From positions 124,001 to 188,000 of the forward strand of contig NZ_JAGQBJ010000003.1 in NCBI RefSeq assembly GCF_024345575.1: a stretch of DNA of 64,000 nucleotides, written 5' to 3'. A program made the position numbers and the translations under genes. Shown here piece by piece: positions 48,691 to 57,548 of this stretch. Source of the stretch: Cyanobium sp. Morenito 9A2 (GTDB lineage: Bacteria; Cyanobacteriota; Cyanobacteriia; PCC-6307; Cyanobiaceae). The notes beneath the pieces are model-generated. The model had not been told where the DNA came from. It worked only from the letters and a program-made list of their open reading frames with translations, and searched no databases. Every line of letters starts with the position of its first letter. The stretch's first letter is position 1.

Positions 48691-49090
48691 GGCGCTCAAC
48701 CTGCCACAGACGATCCTTCGGCGGGGCTTCCTGCGAACACCAACCCTGGCCAGTGCGGCGATCCTTGCGGCCCTGGCTCTGGCGGCCTGTCCGGGGGGCG
48801 CCTCACCTCTGCAGCCGACGGCCCAGGAGCTTGGCGCTTTCGCGATGGCGCGGGCGCTGACCCTTTGCTATTCCACGCGGTTGGGCATGGGCTTGAACCG
48901 CTCCCGTAGCCTGGCCCGGGAGATCCTGAACAAGACAGGCTTTGATCCCGACGGGGCCTGGGTGGCGGTGGCAGCGTCAACCGAGAGCCTGGCCGATGAC
49001 CTCTACAAGGGCCTGAGCCCCTCCTGTGAGATCAGTGAGGCCTACGTGCAGGGGGCCTCAAAGCGGGCAGCGGAGACCTTCAAGCCCTGA
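48677..49090 (+). CDS. Putative lipoprotein, unknown function
   Basis: 137 residues from ATG 48677, chosen because GGAG (48666-48669) sits seven bases upstream; ATG 48689 is an alternative. The export signal LASAAILAALALAACPGG ends in a lipobox LAAC. The mature part, LQPTAQELGAFAMARALTLC, SRSLAREILNKTGFDPDGAW and SPSCEISEAYVQGASKRA, is mostly helical with two further cysteines. No family recognised. Shares 14 nt with the carboxypeptidase start in opposite orientation, and overlaps the OsmC gene by 11 nt at its 3' end. Confidence 0.78.
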   Translation: MAWPMALNLPQTILRRGFLRTPTLASAAILAALALAACPGGASPLQPTAQELGAFAMARALTLCYSTRLGMGLNRSRSLAREILNKTGFDPDGAWVAVAASTESLADDLYKGLSPSCEISEAYVQGASKRAAETFKP

Positions 49091-49490
49091 AATCCCAGTG
49101 CAACTCCATGGCGATGGCGCCCTCCAGGCTGCGCTTGACGGGGCAGCCTTCACCGGCCGCCCGCAGCCGCCGCTGGGCGTCGTGCTCCCATGCCCCCGGC
49201 ACAGTGATCCACACCTTGAGGGTCTCGATCCGGCGCACTCCCGTGCTGGTCATGAGTTTCTCCACCCGGGCGCTGCTGCCGTCGAGGCTCCAGCCATGGC
49301 GATCGGCCGTGATGCCCATGATCGTGAGGATGCAGCTGGCCAGAGCCGTGGCCACCAGATCGGTGGGTGAGAAGCGCTCCCCCTGGCCCTGGTTGTCGCT
49401 GGGGGCGTCGGTTTCGAGGGCTGAACCCGAGGGTTCGTGCAGAGCATGGCAGCGCAGGTGGCCGTCGTAGCGGCAGTGGATCGTGGTCAT
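49080..49490 (-). CDS. OsmC/Ohr-family peroxide reductase
   Basis: 136 residues from ATG 49490 (MTTIHCRYDGHLRC). Thiol-dependent reduction of organic hydroperoxides. The redox cysteines are in FSPTDLVATALASCILTIMG and GEGCPVKRSLEGA. KVWITVPGAWEHDAQRRLRA matches the conserved beta-alpha core. Convergent with the lipoprotein gene (11-nt overlap). A 50-nt gap to the DUF2721 gene on its other side. Confidence 0.92.
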   Translation of the reverse strand: MTTIHCRYDGHLRCHALHEPSGSALETDAPSDNQGQGERFSPTDLVATALASCILTIMGITADRHGWSLDGSSARVEKLMTSTGVRRIETLKVWITVPGAWEHDAQRRLRAAGEGCPVKRSLEGAIAMELHWDFRA

Positions 49491-49540
49491 GGGTGGCCTC
49501 GGCTTGCCCATAGGCTGACAGTTGGAGTTGAGCGAGCCCT

Positions 49541-49990
49541 GTGGTGGTCTTGACCGCACCGGATGCCCCCGTGATCGGCCTGGCCAAGGCGATCCACCTC
49601 TCGGTGGCGCCGGTGTTCCTGCTCACGGGCATTTCCGGCTTGCTCGGCGTGCTCAGCAACCGCCTGGCCCGGATCATCGACCGCGCCAACGTGCTTCAAG
49701 AAGCCGAGGAACTCAGCGATATCTCGGGTAGCCGCCGCCTGAGGCTGGAGTTGGGAGTGCAGAAACAACGCATTGGTCTGATCAACCGCGCGATCACCTG
49801 CTGCACGCTGACGGCGCTGCTGGTCTCGCTGGTGGTGGCGGTGGTGTTCATCAGTGCGGTGGCCTGGATCGATCTGGCGCCGATCGTGGTGCCCCTGTTC
49901 GTGGTGGCGATGCTGTCGTTGATGGGGGCGCTGTTGCTGTTGCTGCGGGAGGTGCAGCTGGCCACCAACCAGGTGCGCCGCCGCTTCTAG
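49541..49990 (+). CDS. DUF2721 family membrane protein
   Basis: 149 residues from GTG 49541. Starts AIHLSVAPVFLLTGISGLLG with NRLARIIDRANVLQ. Two closely spaced helices follow near the C-terminus (LVSLVVAVVFISAVAWI and PLFVVAMLSLMGALLLLLRE). The pattern TM-charged loop-TM-TM matches DUF2721. Function unknown. Convergent with the glutamine amidotransferase gene (13-nt gap). Confidence 0.88.
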   Translation: MVVLTAPDAPVIGLAKAIHLSVAPVFLLTGISGLLGVLSNRLARIIDRANVLQEAEELSDISGSRRLRLELGVQKQRIGLINRAITCCTLTALLVSLVVAVVFISAVAWIDLAPIVVPLFVVAMLSLMGALLLLLREVQLATNQVRRRF

Positions 49991-50003
49991 GGCACCGGTC
50001 GCC

Positions 50004-50750
50004 TCAGGCCAGGTCCGCCTCGATCCGATCGAAGATGTTGTGGATCAGGCGACGCCCGCTGCGGGCCACCGCTCCCCCCCAGCGCCGTTGCCCGTCTCGC
50101 ACGCGGTCAGCACCACCTGAGCCCAGGGCTGCAAGCACGTAGTCGTGGTCTTCAACGAGCCAGCGCTCGAGCGCCTCGCCGCCCACCTCCACGTGGAACT
50201 GCAGGCCCCAGCCGTGCTGCCCCAGGCGAAAGAACTGCTCCGGGCAATGGAGGCTGGAGCCCAGGAGGGTGGCCCCCGGCGGCAACTGGATGCGGTCGCC
50301 GTGCCAATGAAGCACCAGCTCACTGGGGGCCAACCCCTCGAGGACGGGCTCTGCCTGGGCGTCCGCCATCCAGTGGATTGCCCCCCAGCCCAGTTCCCGC
50401 AGGGGTGAGGGCGGATCGCCGGCGCTGAGCGGCACCACACCACCGCCGGCCGCATGGGCGAGGAGCTGGGCCCCGAGGCAGATGCCGAGCACCGGCTGGC
50501 GGGCGGCCAGCCGGGTGGCGATCAGGTTCGATTCCCGTGCCAGCCAGGTGAAATCGGGGTCATCCAGGTCGCCCACCCCCATCGGTCCCCCTAGGACAAC
50601 CAGCAGAGCGGGATCAGCGTGGGTCGTGCTTGGCAACGGTTCGCCCTGGTCGTGGCGAATCACGCTGGTGTCCCAGCCGCGGTCGGCGGCGCAGGCGGCG
50701 ATCAGGCCGGGCCCTTCCCGATCAAGGTGTTGCAGGATCTCAAGCTTCAT
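50004..50750 (-). CDS. Class I glutamine amidotransferase-like protein
   Basis: 248 residues from ATG 50750. A GATase1 domain of the GMP-synthase-like type: ALLVVLGGPMGVGDLDD, the nucleophile in VLGICLGAQLLAHAAGGG, HWHGDRIQLPPGATLLGSS and the catalytic His in WGLQFHVEVGGEALERW. No synthetase domain is attached. Related stand-alone proteins act on gamma-glutamyl compounds or serve in unidentified amide transfer; target unknown. Confidence 0.88.
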   Translation of the reverse strand: MKLEILQHLDREGPGLIAACAADRGWDTSVIRHDQGEPLPSTTHADPALLVVLGGPMGVGDLDDPDFTWLARESNLIATRLAARQPVLGICLGAQLLAHAAGGGVVPLSAGDPPSPLRELGWGAIHWMADAQAEPVLEGLAPSELVLHWHGDRIQLPPGATLLGSSLHCPEQFFRLGQHGWGLQFHVEVGGEALERWLVEDHDYVLAALGSGGADRVRDGQRRWGGAVARSGRRLIHNIFDRIEADLA

Positions 50751-50766
50751 GGCCGCGGGCACTCGA

Positions 50767-51006
50767 TCACTTGCGGCGGCAGTAGCCACCGCCCACGTTC
50801 ATCCAACCAGCCAGGCAGGCCTTGCCATTGGTGGGCGCCACGGTGTAGCTGGCCAGGCCCAGGGTGGAGCACGTGCCGTTCAGGGTGTCCACGTAGCCCA
50901 GGGGGCAGATGTTGCCCAGCTTGGGAACCACCTTCTGGGCCATCGCCGGGGTGGAGCTCAGGGGGAGAGCCAGGGCGGCCAACAGGAGCAGGGTGGGGCG
51001 TGCCAT
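50767..51006 (-). CDS. Small cysteine-rich secreted protein
   Basis: 79 residues from ATG 51006. Signal peptide MARPTLLLLAALALPLSSTP ends near AMA. The mature part of about 57 residues has four cysteines (GNICPLGYVDTLNGTCSTLG, GKACLAGWMNVGGGYCRRK), suggesting two disulfides, and a positively charged C-terminus. No match to a function I know. It lies 16 nt upstream of the amidotransferase start on the same strand. Confidence 0.75.
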   Translation of the reverse strand: MARPTLLLLAALALPLSSTPAMAQKVVPKLGNICPLGYVDTLNGTCSTLGLASYTVAPTNGKACLAGWMNVGGGYCRRK

Positions 51007-51235
51007 GGCTGGGGAGAGGACGACAGCAAGATTAATCAAGCTCTGGGTCCTTGCCGTCAAGGTGGTCCGCAGCCTGGGGGCTGCGACTCCCCGTGAGCTG
51101 TGCCAGCGCCCTTCGCCTGCGGCCCCAGCCGTTTCGAGCGAGGGAGGATGCGCCATCGCTCCTTCCTGATGGTCGGCAGGGCCGGGGCGCTGATCAGCCG
51201 GCCGCCGGCTGAGGCCGGGTTCTGGCGCCGTGGCG

Positions 51236-51541
51236 ATGACCGCCGCTGGGGGTGGCTGGCTGCATGGGTGGCTGCGGATCGGGGACTGGTTGGCCACGCC
51301 GTGGCCCCCAAGTCAGCGGTCGGGTCAGGTGAGCGGCCAGGACCCGGCCCCGTCGCCCCTGACCTGGGACGCGGTTCAGCGGCAGGGGGATCGGATGGTG
51401 GAGCGGATGGCGCGGGCGGCAAGGATTGGTGGGCTGTCAGGACAGGGACCATGGGCGAGGGCTTGGAACAGGAACTGGTGGCCCTGCGGGTTGAGATCAT
51501 GGAGCTGCGCCAGGTGCTCGCAGCGCTCCTCAAGGTTTTGA
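51236..51541 (+). CDS. Coding-like segment in a second frame, possibly the 5' part of the next gene
   Basis: From GTG 51230 or ATG 51236 the reading gives MTAAGGGWLHGWLRIGDWLA then PLTWDAVQRQGDRMVERMAR with strong G/C third positions, as in real genes here. After about 51430 the reading degrades into W/R/C/S-rich sequence, typical of an out-of-frame translation, while frame +1 becomes coding-like at 51451. The likely explanation is one gene with a frame change near 51430-51460, or two overlapping genes. Confidence 0.45.
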   Translation: MTAAGGGWLHGWLRIGDWLATPWPPSQRSGQVSGQDPAPSPLTWDAVQRQGDRMVERMARAARIGGLSGQGPWARAWNRNWWPCGLRSWSCARCSQRSSRF

Positions 51542-51756
51542 CAGCCGAGGGGGGTTCGCTTGCAACGGCTTCCCTCGCGGGTCAGCTCGGCCAGGCGTTG
51601 CCCACTGATGCCACCGCCACACTGCTGGCCCACCGCCGTGGCCAACGCCTCAATGAAGAAGTTCTGCGGCGCACCGTCGCCGGGATCGATCCGGAGGGGG
51701 ACACGACCGTCGATCTGCTGATCGATCGTCTCCATGATCTGGTGGATCCCCTTTGA
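51451..51756 (+). CDS. Coiled-coil protein, unknown function (possibly 3' part of a longer gene)
   Basis: 101 residues from ATG 51451: a long helix EQELVALRVEIMELRQVLAA and a C-terminal LAHRRGQRLNEEVLRRTVAG then TTVDLLIDRLHDLVDPL. Composition suggests a helical, dimerising protein. Upstream in this frame the sequence is Gly/Ala-rich and non-coding in look, whereas frame two (51236-51450) is coding-like. See the frame-switch finding. Ends 12 nt before the pterin dehydratase gene. Confidence 0.6.
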   Translation: MGEGLEQELVALRVEIMELRQVLAALLKVLTAEGGSLATASLAGQLGQALPTDATATLLAHRRGQRLNEEVLRRTVAGIDPEGDTTVDLLIDRLHDLVDPL

Positions 51757-51768
51757 ACCCAGCCGGCC

Positions 51769-52071
51769 ATGGCCGCCCAACCCCTGAGCGCTGAAGCGAT
51801 CGCCAACCTGCCCCAGACCCTGCCGCTCTGGAGCGTGGTGGAGGGCAAGCTGCACCGGGAATGGCGCTTCGCCTCGTTTGTTGAGGCGTTCGGCTTCATC
51901 AGCCGCGTGGCCCTGCTGGCGGAGTCGCTCCACCACCACCCGGAACTGTTCAACGTCTATGGGCGCGTGGTGATCGAGCTCACCACCCATGACACGGGCG
52001 GTCTCTCCAACCTCGATGTGGCCCTGGCCGAGCGGATCAATGCGCTCGAAGCGACGCCGGCCCAAAGCTGA
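51769..52071 (+). CDS. Pterin-4a-carbinolamine dehydratase
   Basis: 100 residues. Dehydrates 4a-hydroxytetrahydrobiopterin; in cyanobacteria it may serve pterin recycling or molybdopterin-type chemistry. FASFVEAFGFISRVALLAES leads to the active-site box LHHHPELFNVYGRVVIELTT and HDTGGLSNLDVALAERI. The conserved HHP and THD histidines are present. Its 3' end overlaps the kinase fusion gene by 35 nt, tail to tail. Confidence 0.93.
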   Translation: MAAQPLSAEAIANLPQTLPLWSVVEGKLHREWRFASFVEAFGFISRVALLAESLHHHPELFNVYGRVVIELTTHDTGGLSNLDVALAERINALEATPAQS

Positions 52072-53551
52072 GCGCCCCCCAGATCGCCAGCAGCAGCTGG
52101 GAGCTCTCCTCACCGGGGTGGTGCTCAAGGGCATGGGCCCGTTCTTCGCCCTCCAGCGGTTCGGCCCATGCCAGCTGCTGGCGGGCGATCGCCAGGTCCG
52201 CGTCACTGGGGTCGTCATTGCTGCGCTGGCGCCGCTCCAGCCGCGCCGCCATCTGCGCCTCGGGAATCTGCAGATCGAGGATCAGCCAGGGTGAGCCGCG
52301 CTCTTCGGCGGTCTGAACGGCCCGCTGCCGGCTGGCCTGGCGTAGGTGGGTGGCATCCAGCAGCACGGTGCGGCCTTGCTCCAGGCTGCGTCGGGCCGCC
52401 GCCAGCAACGCTGCCTCGGTGCGAATGTTCGCTTCGCTCGAATAGAGCTGATTGCGCACGGCTGCGCTGGGCCTTTGCAGCGGCGCAAAGCCGTGCTCCT
52501 GTTTGCGGATCACATCGCTGCGGTGGTGGTCCGCCAGCAGCCAGGGGGCCAGTTCCCTGCCCAGGTGACTCTTGCCTGAACCCGAGCGGCCCCGCAGCAG
52601 GATCAGGGCCGGCGGCCCCGGGTGGGCGTACGCCAGGGCCAGGCTGAGGTGCGCTCGAGCCGAGACCGCCGCCTGCTGCCGCTGCTGGGCCGGCAGCTCC
52701 GGTTCGCCGCTGGTCACCGCCGCCACCTTGGCGCGCACGTGGGCCCGGTAGGCAGCAAACAACGCCAGCACATCTGGATCGATCGGCCGGCCATACCCCT
52801 CCAGCAACGCGGGCACCAGATCACCATGGCCACGGGCCTGGAGCTCCATCACCAGGAAGGCCAGATCGGAGAGTCCATCCACCTGCCGCAGAGCCGGGTT
52901 GAACTCCACCCCATCGACGATCGACAGCCGTGATCGTTCTCCGTTCCCTGGGCTGTCCTCAAGCACCACATGCTCCAGGCGCAGATCGCCGTGGCCGTCC
53001 ACCCCCCAGCCGGCGGCGATCCGCCGCACCAGCTCCCGCCGCTGCCCCCTCAAGCGCCGCGCCAGGGTCCGCTCCAGCAGCCTGTGCACCGAGGTGGGAA
53101 ACAGCCCCGGGCAGAAGTTGGCCGTGGCGCGCAGATTGCCGTGCAGCACCCGGGCGAAGGCACGGGCCATGGGGCGGGGGGCCGCGTCGACCAGGGGATG
53201 CTCCCGATGGAAGCGCTCGATCCGCTCCCCCAGCCGTCGCAGGTCCACGGCTCCAGCCCGGCCGCTGGCGAGCCGGGCTTCAAGGGTGTCAGTGGCGGCG
53301 AAGCGGCGCATCACCACCACCGGCTCCCGGCAGGGGCCGAGCCGTGCCACCCGCAGGTAGAGGTCGCTGGCCAGACGGCGGTTGAGCCGCAACTCCTCCT
53401 GGCACCAGTGCAGGCGCCGCTCGGGCGTGGAGTAATCGAGCAGGCCCCAGAGCGCCAGGGGCTTCTTGCGCTTGAAGGCGTGCTGCGGGGTGAGGGTGAC
53501 GACGCTGATGTGGGTCTGGATCACCTCCCGGGGCCTGGGCTGCGCCGTCAC
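52037..53551 (-). CDS. Fused APH-like and P-loop kinase protein
   Basis: 504 residues from GTG 53551, four bases after the clpB stop. The N-terminal half is aminoglycoside-phosphotransferase-like (GHGDLRLEHVVLED and DGVEFNPALRQVDGLSDLAF, equivalent to the HGD and DxxD boxes). The C-terminal half is a gluconate-kinase/zeta-toxin-like P-loop domain with GRSGSGKSHLGRELA and VLLDATHLRQASRQRAV. Such bifunctional proteins are widespread and annotated as bifunctional aminoglycoside phosphotransferase/ATP-binding proteins; the substrate is unknown. Follows clpB on the same strand, so probably co-transcribed. Confidence 0.85.
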   Translation of the reverse strand: MTAQPRPREVIQTHISVVTLTPQHAFKRKKPLALWGLLDYSTPERRLHWCQEELRLNRRLASDLYLRVARLGPCREPVVVMRRFAATDTLEARLASGRAGAVDLRRLGERIERFHREHPLVDAAPRPMARAFARVLHGNLRATANFCPGLFPTSVHRLLERTLARRLRGQRRELVRRIAAGWGVDGHGDLRLEHVVLEDSPGNGERSRLSIVDGVEFNPALRQVDGLSDLAFLVMELQARGHGDLVPALLEGYGRPIDPDVLALFAAYRAHVRAKVAAVTSGEPELPAQQRQQAAVSARAHLSLALAYAHPGPPALILLRGRSGSGKSHLGRELAPWLLADHHRSDVIRKQEHGFAPLQRPSAAVRNQLYSSEANIRTEAALLAAARRSLEQGRTVLLDATHLRQASRQRAVQTAEERGSPWLILDLQIPEAQMAARLERRQRSNDDPSDADLAIARQQLAWAEPLEGEERAHALEHHPGEESSQLLLAIWGALSFGPASLRAH

Positions 53552-53555
53552 CGGC

Positions 53556-56174
53556 TCAGACCAGGGCAGGCAGCCGGGCCGGTTCGGCCGCATCGAAGCG
53601 CAAGCGCTCGTTCTCCACCTTGACCTGAATCACGCTGCCCTCGGGGAAGGTGCCGGCCAAAATGGCCTTGGCGATCGGCGTTTCCAGTTCGCGCTGGATC
53701 GCGCGCTTTAGGGGCCGGGCTCCATACACCGGGTCGTAGCCGACGTTGGCGAGCCAATCGAGGGCGGTCTCCTCCAGTTGGAGCCCCAGCTTGCGGCTTT
53801 CCATCCGCCCCAGCAGGCGCTTCACCTGCAGCTCCACGATCTGGCGCAGTTCATCGCTGCGCAGGCTGTGGAAGATGATCGATTCATCCAGGCGGTTGAG
53901 GAACTCGGGCCGGAAGTGGCTGCGCAGGGCTTCATTCACGCGTTTCTCCATCTCGCCGTGGCGGGCCGGATCGCCGGCCAGATCGAGGATCGAGGCACTG
54001 CCGATGTTGCTGGTGAGGATCAGCACGGTGTTGGTGAAATCCACCGTGCGCCCCTGGCCATCGGTGACGCGGCCGTCATCAAGCACCTGCAGCAGCACAT
54101 TGAACACATCCGGGTGGGCCTTCTCCACCTCGTCGAAGAGGATGACGGCGTAGGGGCGCCGCCGCACCGCCTCGGTGAGCTGGCCGCCTTCCTCGTAGCC
54201 CACATAGCCCGGAGGGGCGCCGATCAGCCGGGATACGGCGTGCTTCTCCATGTATTCGGACATGTCGATGCGCACCATCGCTTCCTCGGAATCGAACAGC
54301 TGGGCGGCCAGGGCCTTGGAGAGTTCCGTCTTGCCCACGCCGGTGGGGCCGAGGAACAGGAAGCTGGCGATCGGTCGGTTGGGATCGCTCAGGCCGGCCC
54401 GGGAGCGCTGGATCGCATCGGCCACCGCCGTCACCGCCTGACCCTGGCCGATAACCCGCTGGTGCAGGTCAGCTTCCAGGTGCAGCAGTTTCTCCATCTC
54501 CGACTGCACCAGCCGGGCCACGGGGATGCCGGTCCACTTGGCGATCACCTCGGCGATGTCTTCCTCGGTGACCTCCTCACGCAGCAGGGATTTCTCGCCG
54601 TCGCCCGCATTCAGTTCGACCTCCTTGGCGCTCAGCTTCTTGTTGAGCTCGGCCAGGGTGCCGTATTCCAGCTCGGCGGCCTTGTTGAGGTCGTAGCTGC
54701 GCTTGGCCTGCTCGATCTGCAGCTGCACCTGCTCGATCTCTTCTTTGATCGCCGAGAGCTCATCAATCGAGCCCTTCTCCTTCTGCCACTGGGCATTGAG
54801 GCTGCTCTGCTGCTCCCCCAACTCCGCCAGTTCCCGCTCGATCCGCTCCAGCCGGTCCTTGCTGGCCGTGTCGGATTCACGGCCAAGCGAGAGCTTCTCC
54901 ATCTCCAGCTGCAGGATGCGGCGATCGAGTTCATCGATCTCCTCGGGCTTGGAGGTGATCACCATCTTCAGCCGCGCGGCCGATTCATCCATCAGATCGA
55001 TTGCCTTGTCGGGCAGGAAGCGATCGGCGATGTAACGGCTGGAGAGCACGGCGGCGGCCACCAAGGCGTTGTCGGCGATGCGCACGCCGTGGTGCACCTC
55101 GTAGCGCTCCTTGAGGCCGCGCAGGATCGAGATCGTGTCCTCCACCGTGGGCTGATCCACGAACACCTGCTGGAAGCGGCGTTCCAGGGCCGGATCCTTT
55201 TCGATGTGCTGGCGGTGCTCATCGAGGGTGGTGGCGCCGATGCAGCGCAGTTCGCCCCGCGCCAGCATCGGCTTGAGCAGATTGCTGGCATCCATGGAGC
55301 CGCCGGTGGCGCCGGCCCCCACCACGGTGTGGATCTCATCGATGAACAGCACGATCTGGCCCTCGCTGGAGGTGACCTCCTTGAGCACCGCCTTGAGCCG
55401 CTCTTCGAACTCGCCGCGGTACTTGGCGCCGGCGATCAGGGCCCCCATGTCCAGGGAGATCAGCTGACGGTTCTGCAGGGCCTGGGGCACATCGCCGTTG
55501 ACGATGCGCTGGGCCAGGCCCTCCACGATCGCCGTCTTGCCCACGCCCGGTTCACCGATCAAGACCGGGTTGTTCTTGGTGCGGCGCGAGAGAATCTGGA
55601 TCGTGCGCCGGATTTCCTCGTCGCGGCCAATCACGGGGTCGAGCTTCCCGTCGCGGGCGGCCTTGGTGAGATCGCGGCCGTATTTCTCGAGTGATTCGTA
55701 GGTGCCCTCGGGGTTCTGGTCGGTCACCTTCTGGCTGCCCCGCACGGTTTCGATCGCTGCGCGCAGTTTGGTTGCATCGCTGCCGGCCTGGGAGAGCAGC
55801 TGGCGTCCGCAGCGCTGATCGCTGGCCAGGGCCAGCAGCAGGTGCTCGATCGAGATGAAGCTGTCACCGAAACTGGTCTTGAGGCCATCGGCGCTATCGA
55901 GGGTGGCGTTGAGCGCCTTGCCCATGTACACGCTCTCGGCCGGCGTGCTCAGGCTGGGTTGGCCATTGATGAAGGCCTCCACCCGGCCCGAGAGGTCCTG
56001 GGGATCAACCCCTGCTTTCTCCAGAACCCTGCCGGCTAAGCCGTCCTGACTGAGCAGGGCGGCCAGCAGATGTTCGGTTTCCATCTGCTGCTGGCGCTTC
56101 TGCTGCGCCAGCTGCTGGGCCGCCACGATCGAACCCCAGGCCTTTTCGGTGAACAGTTCAGCGGTGGGATGCAT
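53556..56174 (-). CDS. clpB: ATP-dependent disaggregase ClpB
   Basis: 872 residues from ATG 56174 ([18 protein letters not shown]). Hexameric AAA+ chaperone that, with DnaK, pulls proteins from aggregates. The N-domain is followed by NBD1 with [18 protein letters not shown], a long coiled-coil middle domain (about residues 400-520) and NBD2 with [38 protein letters not shown] and the C-terminal [16 protein letters not shown] are intact. Divergent from the secreted gene at 56320; no CIRCE-type operator seen in the gap. Confidence 0.97.
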   Translation of the reverse strand: MHPTAELFTEKAWGSIVAAQQLAQQKRQQQMETEHLLAALLSQDGLAGRVLEKAGVDPQDLSGRVEAFINGQPSLSTPAESVYMGKALNATLDSADGLKTSFGDSFISIEHLLLALASDQRCGRQLLSQAGSDATKLRAAIETVRGSQKVTDQNPEGTYESLEKYGRDLTKAARDGKLDPVIGRDEEIRRTIQILSRRTKNNPVLIGEPGVGKTAIVEGLAQRIVNGDVPQALQNRQLISLDMGALIAGAKYRGEFEERLKAVLKEVTSSEGQIVLFIDEIHTVVGAGATGGSMDASNLLKPMLARGELRCIGATTLDEHRQHIEKDPALERRFQQVFVDQPTVEDTISILRGLKERYEVHHGVRIADNALVAAAVLSSRYIADRFLPDKAIDLMDESAARLKMVITSKPEEIDELDRRILQLEMEKLSLGRESDTASKDRLERIERELAELGEQQSSLNAQWQKEKGSIDELSAIKEEIEQVQLQIEQAKRSYDLNKAAELEYGTLAELNKKLSAKEVELNAGDGEKSLLREEVTEEDIAEVIAKWTGIPVARLVQSEMEKLLHLEADLHQRVIGQGQAVTAVADAIQRSRAGLSDPNRPIASFLFLGPTGVGKTELSKALAAQLFDSEEAMVRIDMSEYMEKHAVSRLIGAPPGYVGYEEGGQLTEAVRRRPYAVILFDEVEKAHPDVFNVLLQVLDDGRVTDGQGRTVDFTNTVLILTSNIGSASILDLAGDPARHGEMEKRVNEALRSHFRPEFLNRLDESIIFHSLRSDELRQIVELQVKRLLGRMESRKLGLQLEETALDWLANVGYDPVYGARPLKRAIQRELETPIAKAILAGTFPEGSVIQVKVENERLRFDAAEPARLPALV

Positions 56175-56319
56175 GGCGGCCACTCCTGCAAAGGGCAATG
56201 GTTGAACGCTATGGGGAAACGCCCCTTCTGCCGGTTGGGCAGACCGCAAAGAAATGGAGAGGGAACCGGCCCTTCGCGTTCATGGGCCGTAGCTTTGCGG
56301 TCATCGTTTGTTCGCCGCC

Positions 56320-56838
56320 ATGCGCTCGAACCCCTTGCCGCCGCAAACCCTGATCTCTTTGGTGCGTTTGTGGCCGGTGGCGCTTGGTGCCCTGGCGCTC
56401 AGCTTGTCGCCCCTGGGGATGGGTGCAGCCGGAGCGCTGGCGGCGGACTGTCAGGCGTTGAAGGCTGTGGGTGGTGGCACGAGTGTCAGCAAGACGATTC
56501 AGTTGGATGGTCCGCTGGTTTTTCCCTTTGGACGCACCAACTTCAACACAGATTTCAGCGTCAATCGTACCAATTCCAGTTATAAGATTCATTTCCGCTC
56601 CACCTCCAAAAAGCCAGGCCCCTATCCGATCGTGGCTTTCTTGAAGTTCAGCGACGGCAGCAATCTGCAGGTCTTGAACCAGACCCTCAACGCCGCCCCC
56701 GGCCAGGCCAAGCTTTTTGGCCCCTTTTATCCGCCTCCCGGCAAGCTTGTCACCCAGGTGAACCTCAAGGTGGGCTCCGGCCTCAATGCCAACGCCACGG
56801 GCTTCAGCTATGTGATCGCCGTGGATGGCTGCCGTTAG
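56320..56838 (+). CDS. Exported beta-rich protein, unknown function
   Basis: 172 residues from ATG 56320. Signal peptide (LVRLWPVALGALALSLSPLG then AAGALA) ahead of ADCQALKAVG. The mature part has beta-strand-like, Asn/Thr/Ser-rich sequence (FNTDFSVNRTNSSYKIHFRS) and a Pro-rich region YPPPGKLVTQV, with two cysteines near its ends (ADCQ, DGCR). Coding-like codon bias. I recognise no family. It is followed by a G5-CTT-C5 hairpin at 56849-56861 that may help end the transcript. Confidence 0.72.
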   Translation: MRSNPLPPQTLISLVRLWPVALGALALSLSPLGMGAAGALAADCQALKAVGGGTSVSKTIQLDGPLVFPFGRTNFNTDFSVNRTNSSYKIHFRSTSKKPGPYPIVAFLKFSDGSNLQVLNQTLNAAPGQAKLFGPFYPPPGKLVTQVNLKVGSGLNANATGFSYVIAVDGCR

Positions 56839-56913
56839 GCCTGGCCCAGGGGGCTTCCCCCAGCACAGCCTTCGGGCCTTGGAGTGGGCCGATTCCCAGC
56901 GGTCGCCTCTCGG

Positions 56914-57186
56914 TCACAGGCTCAGGCCCTTGGGGTTTGGGCAGAGCTTGGTGGGGCAGCCATCGCGTCCGTAGACCGCATCGGCGGGGGAAAGGCAGCC
57001 GGCTGCATTTTTGAGTGCCACCTCATCCGGTTTCAGGCGTTTGGGTTGCAGGTAGGGGGCATCGACCGGCACCAGCAGGGGGCAGCTCTTGGCATAGCGA
57101 TCGGGGAGCAAGGTCTGGGCCTGGGCCGCCGCCGCCGTGACCAGCAAGGCGCTGACCAGCACGGCCTGACGCAGGTGGGGAGTCAT
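56914..57186 (-). CDS. Small exported protein with disulfide pattern
   Basis: 90 residues from ATG 57186. Signal peptide (RQAVLVSALLVTAAAAQAQ) then a mature part with four cysteines (YAKSCPLLV, NAAGCLSP, RDGCPTKLC) and a lysine-rich segment PKRLKPDEVALKNAAG. Resembles the small cysteine-bearing exported proteins of picocyanobacteria; function unknown. Converges on the gene at 56320 across a 75-nt gap. Confidence 0.7.
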   Translation of the reverse strand: MTPHLRQAVLVSALLVTAAAAQAQTLLPDRYAKSCPLLVPVDAPYLQPKRLKPDEVALKNAAGCLSPADAVYGRDGCPTKLCPNPKGLSL

Positions 57187-57248
57187 GGTCACGCAATCGG
57201 CGGGGCAGCCCTTAGTGTGCCGTCTCCAGCAGCGTTGGGCCGCAGACG

Positions 57249-57455
57249 ATGGGCACGCTTTATCCGCTTGAATTGCTGGAACGACTGGGGGGTGAGGCCC
57301 GCCAGCTCGAGGCCAGCAGCCGCGATCTAGAGCGGAATGCATGGATGGTCGCCCACCGCCATGTGCATGGGGTGCTCCCCAGTGAGTACGACATCCGTGA
57401 GGTTCCCGAGGATCTGTTTCTGGCGGTGCTGGAGTGGAGCCGATGTCGCGAATGA
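57249..57455 (+). CDS. Small helical protein, unknown function
   Basis: 68 residues from ATG 57249: LELLERLGGEARQLEASSRD, ERNAWMVAHRHVHGVLPSEY, EDLFLAVLEWSRCRE. Amphipathic helices at both ends and two histidines (HRHVH) in the middle. Sits alone between two leftward genes. Codon bias is consistent with the neighbours. No family recognised. Confidence 0.62.
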   Translation: MGTLYPLELLERLGGEARQLEASSRDLERNAWMVAHRHVHGVLPSEYDIREVPEDLFLAVLEWSRCRE

Positions 57456-57474
57456 GCTTCAGCTGGAACACAGC

Positions 57475-57503
57475 AAAAAGCCCCCTGCCAGGGCAGGAGG
57501 CTT
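57475..57503 (-). terminator. Rho-independent terminator of petJ
   Basis: On the minus strand the 12-bp stem AAGCCTCCTGCC/GGCAGGGGGCTT (57503 down to 57478, one mismatch, two-base loop) is followed by TTTTT from 57479 to 57475. Lies 46 nt downstream of the petJ stop. Strong intrinsic-terminator shape. Confidence 0.75.
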
Positions 57504-57548
57504 GATGGAGCCACCTCGAGAAGAAGGCTGCCGCTGAGCCCGTTGGAC

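Noticed and set aside
53778-55694. 638-residue open frame on the + strand opposite clpB
   Set aside because: Antisense shadow of ClpB with repetitive Leu/Gly/Gln composition and no recognisable fold.
56849-56861. GGGGG-CTT-CCCCC hairpin after the 56320 gene
   Set aside because: Strong stem but no T tract; kept only as a remark in the neighbouring gene.
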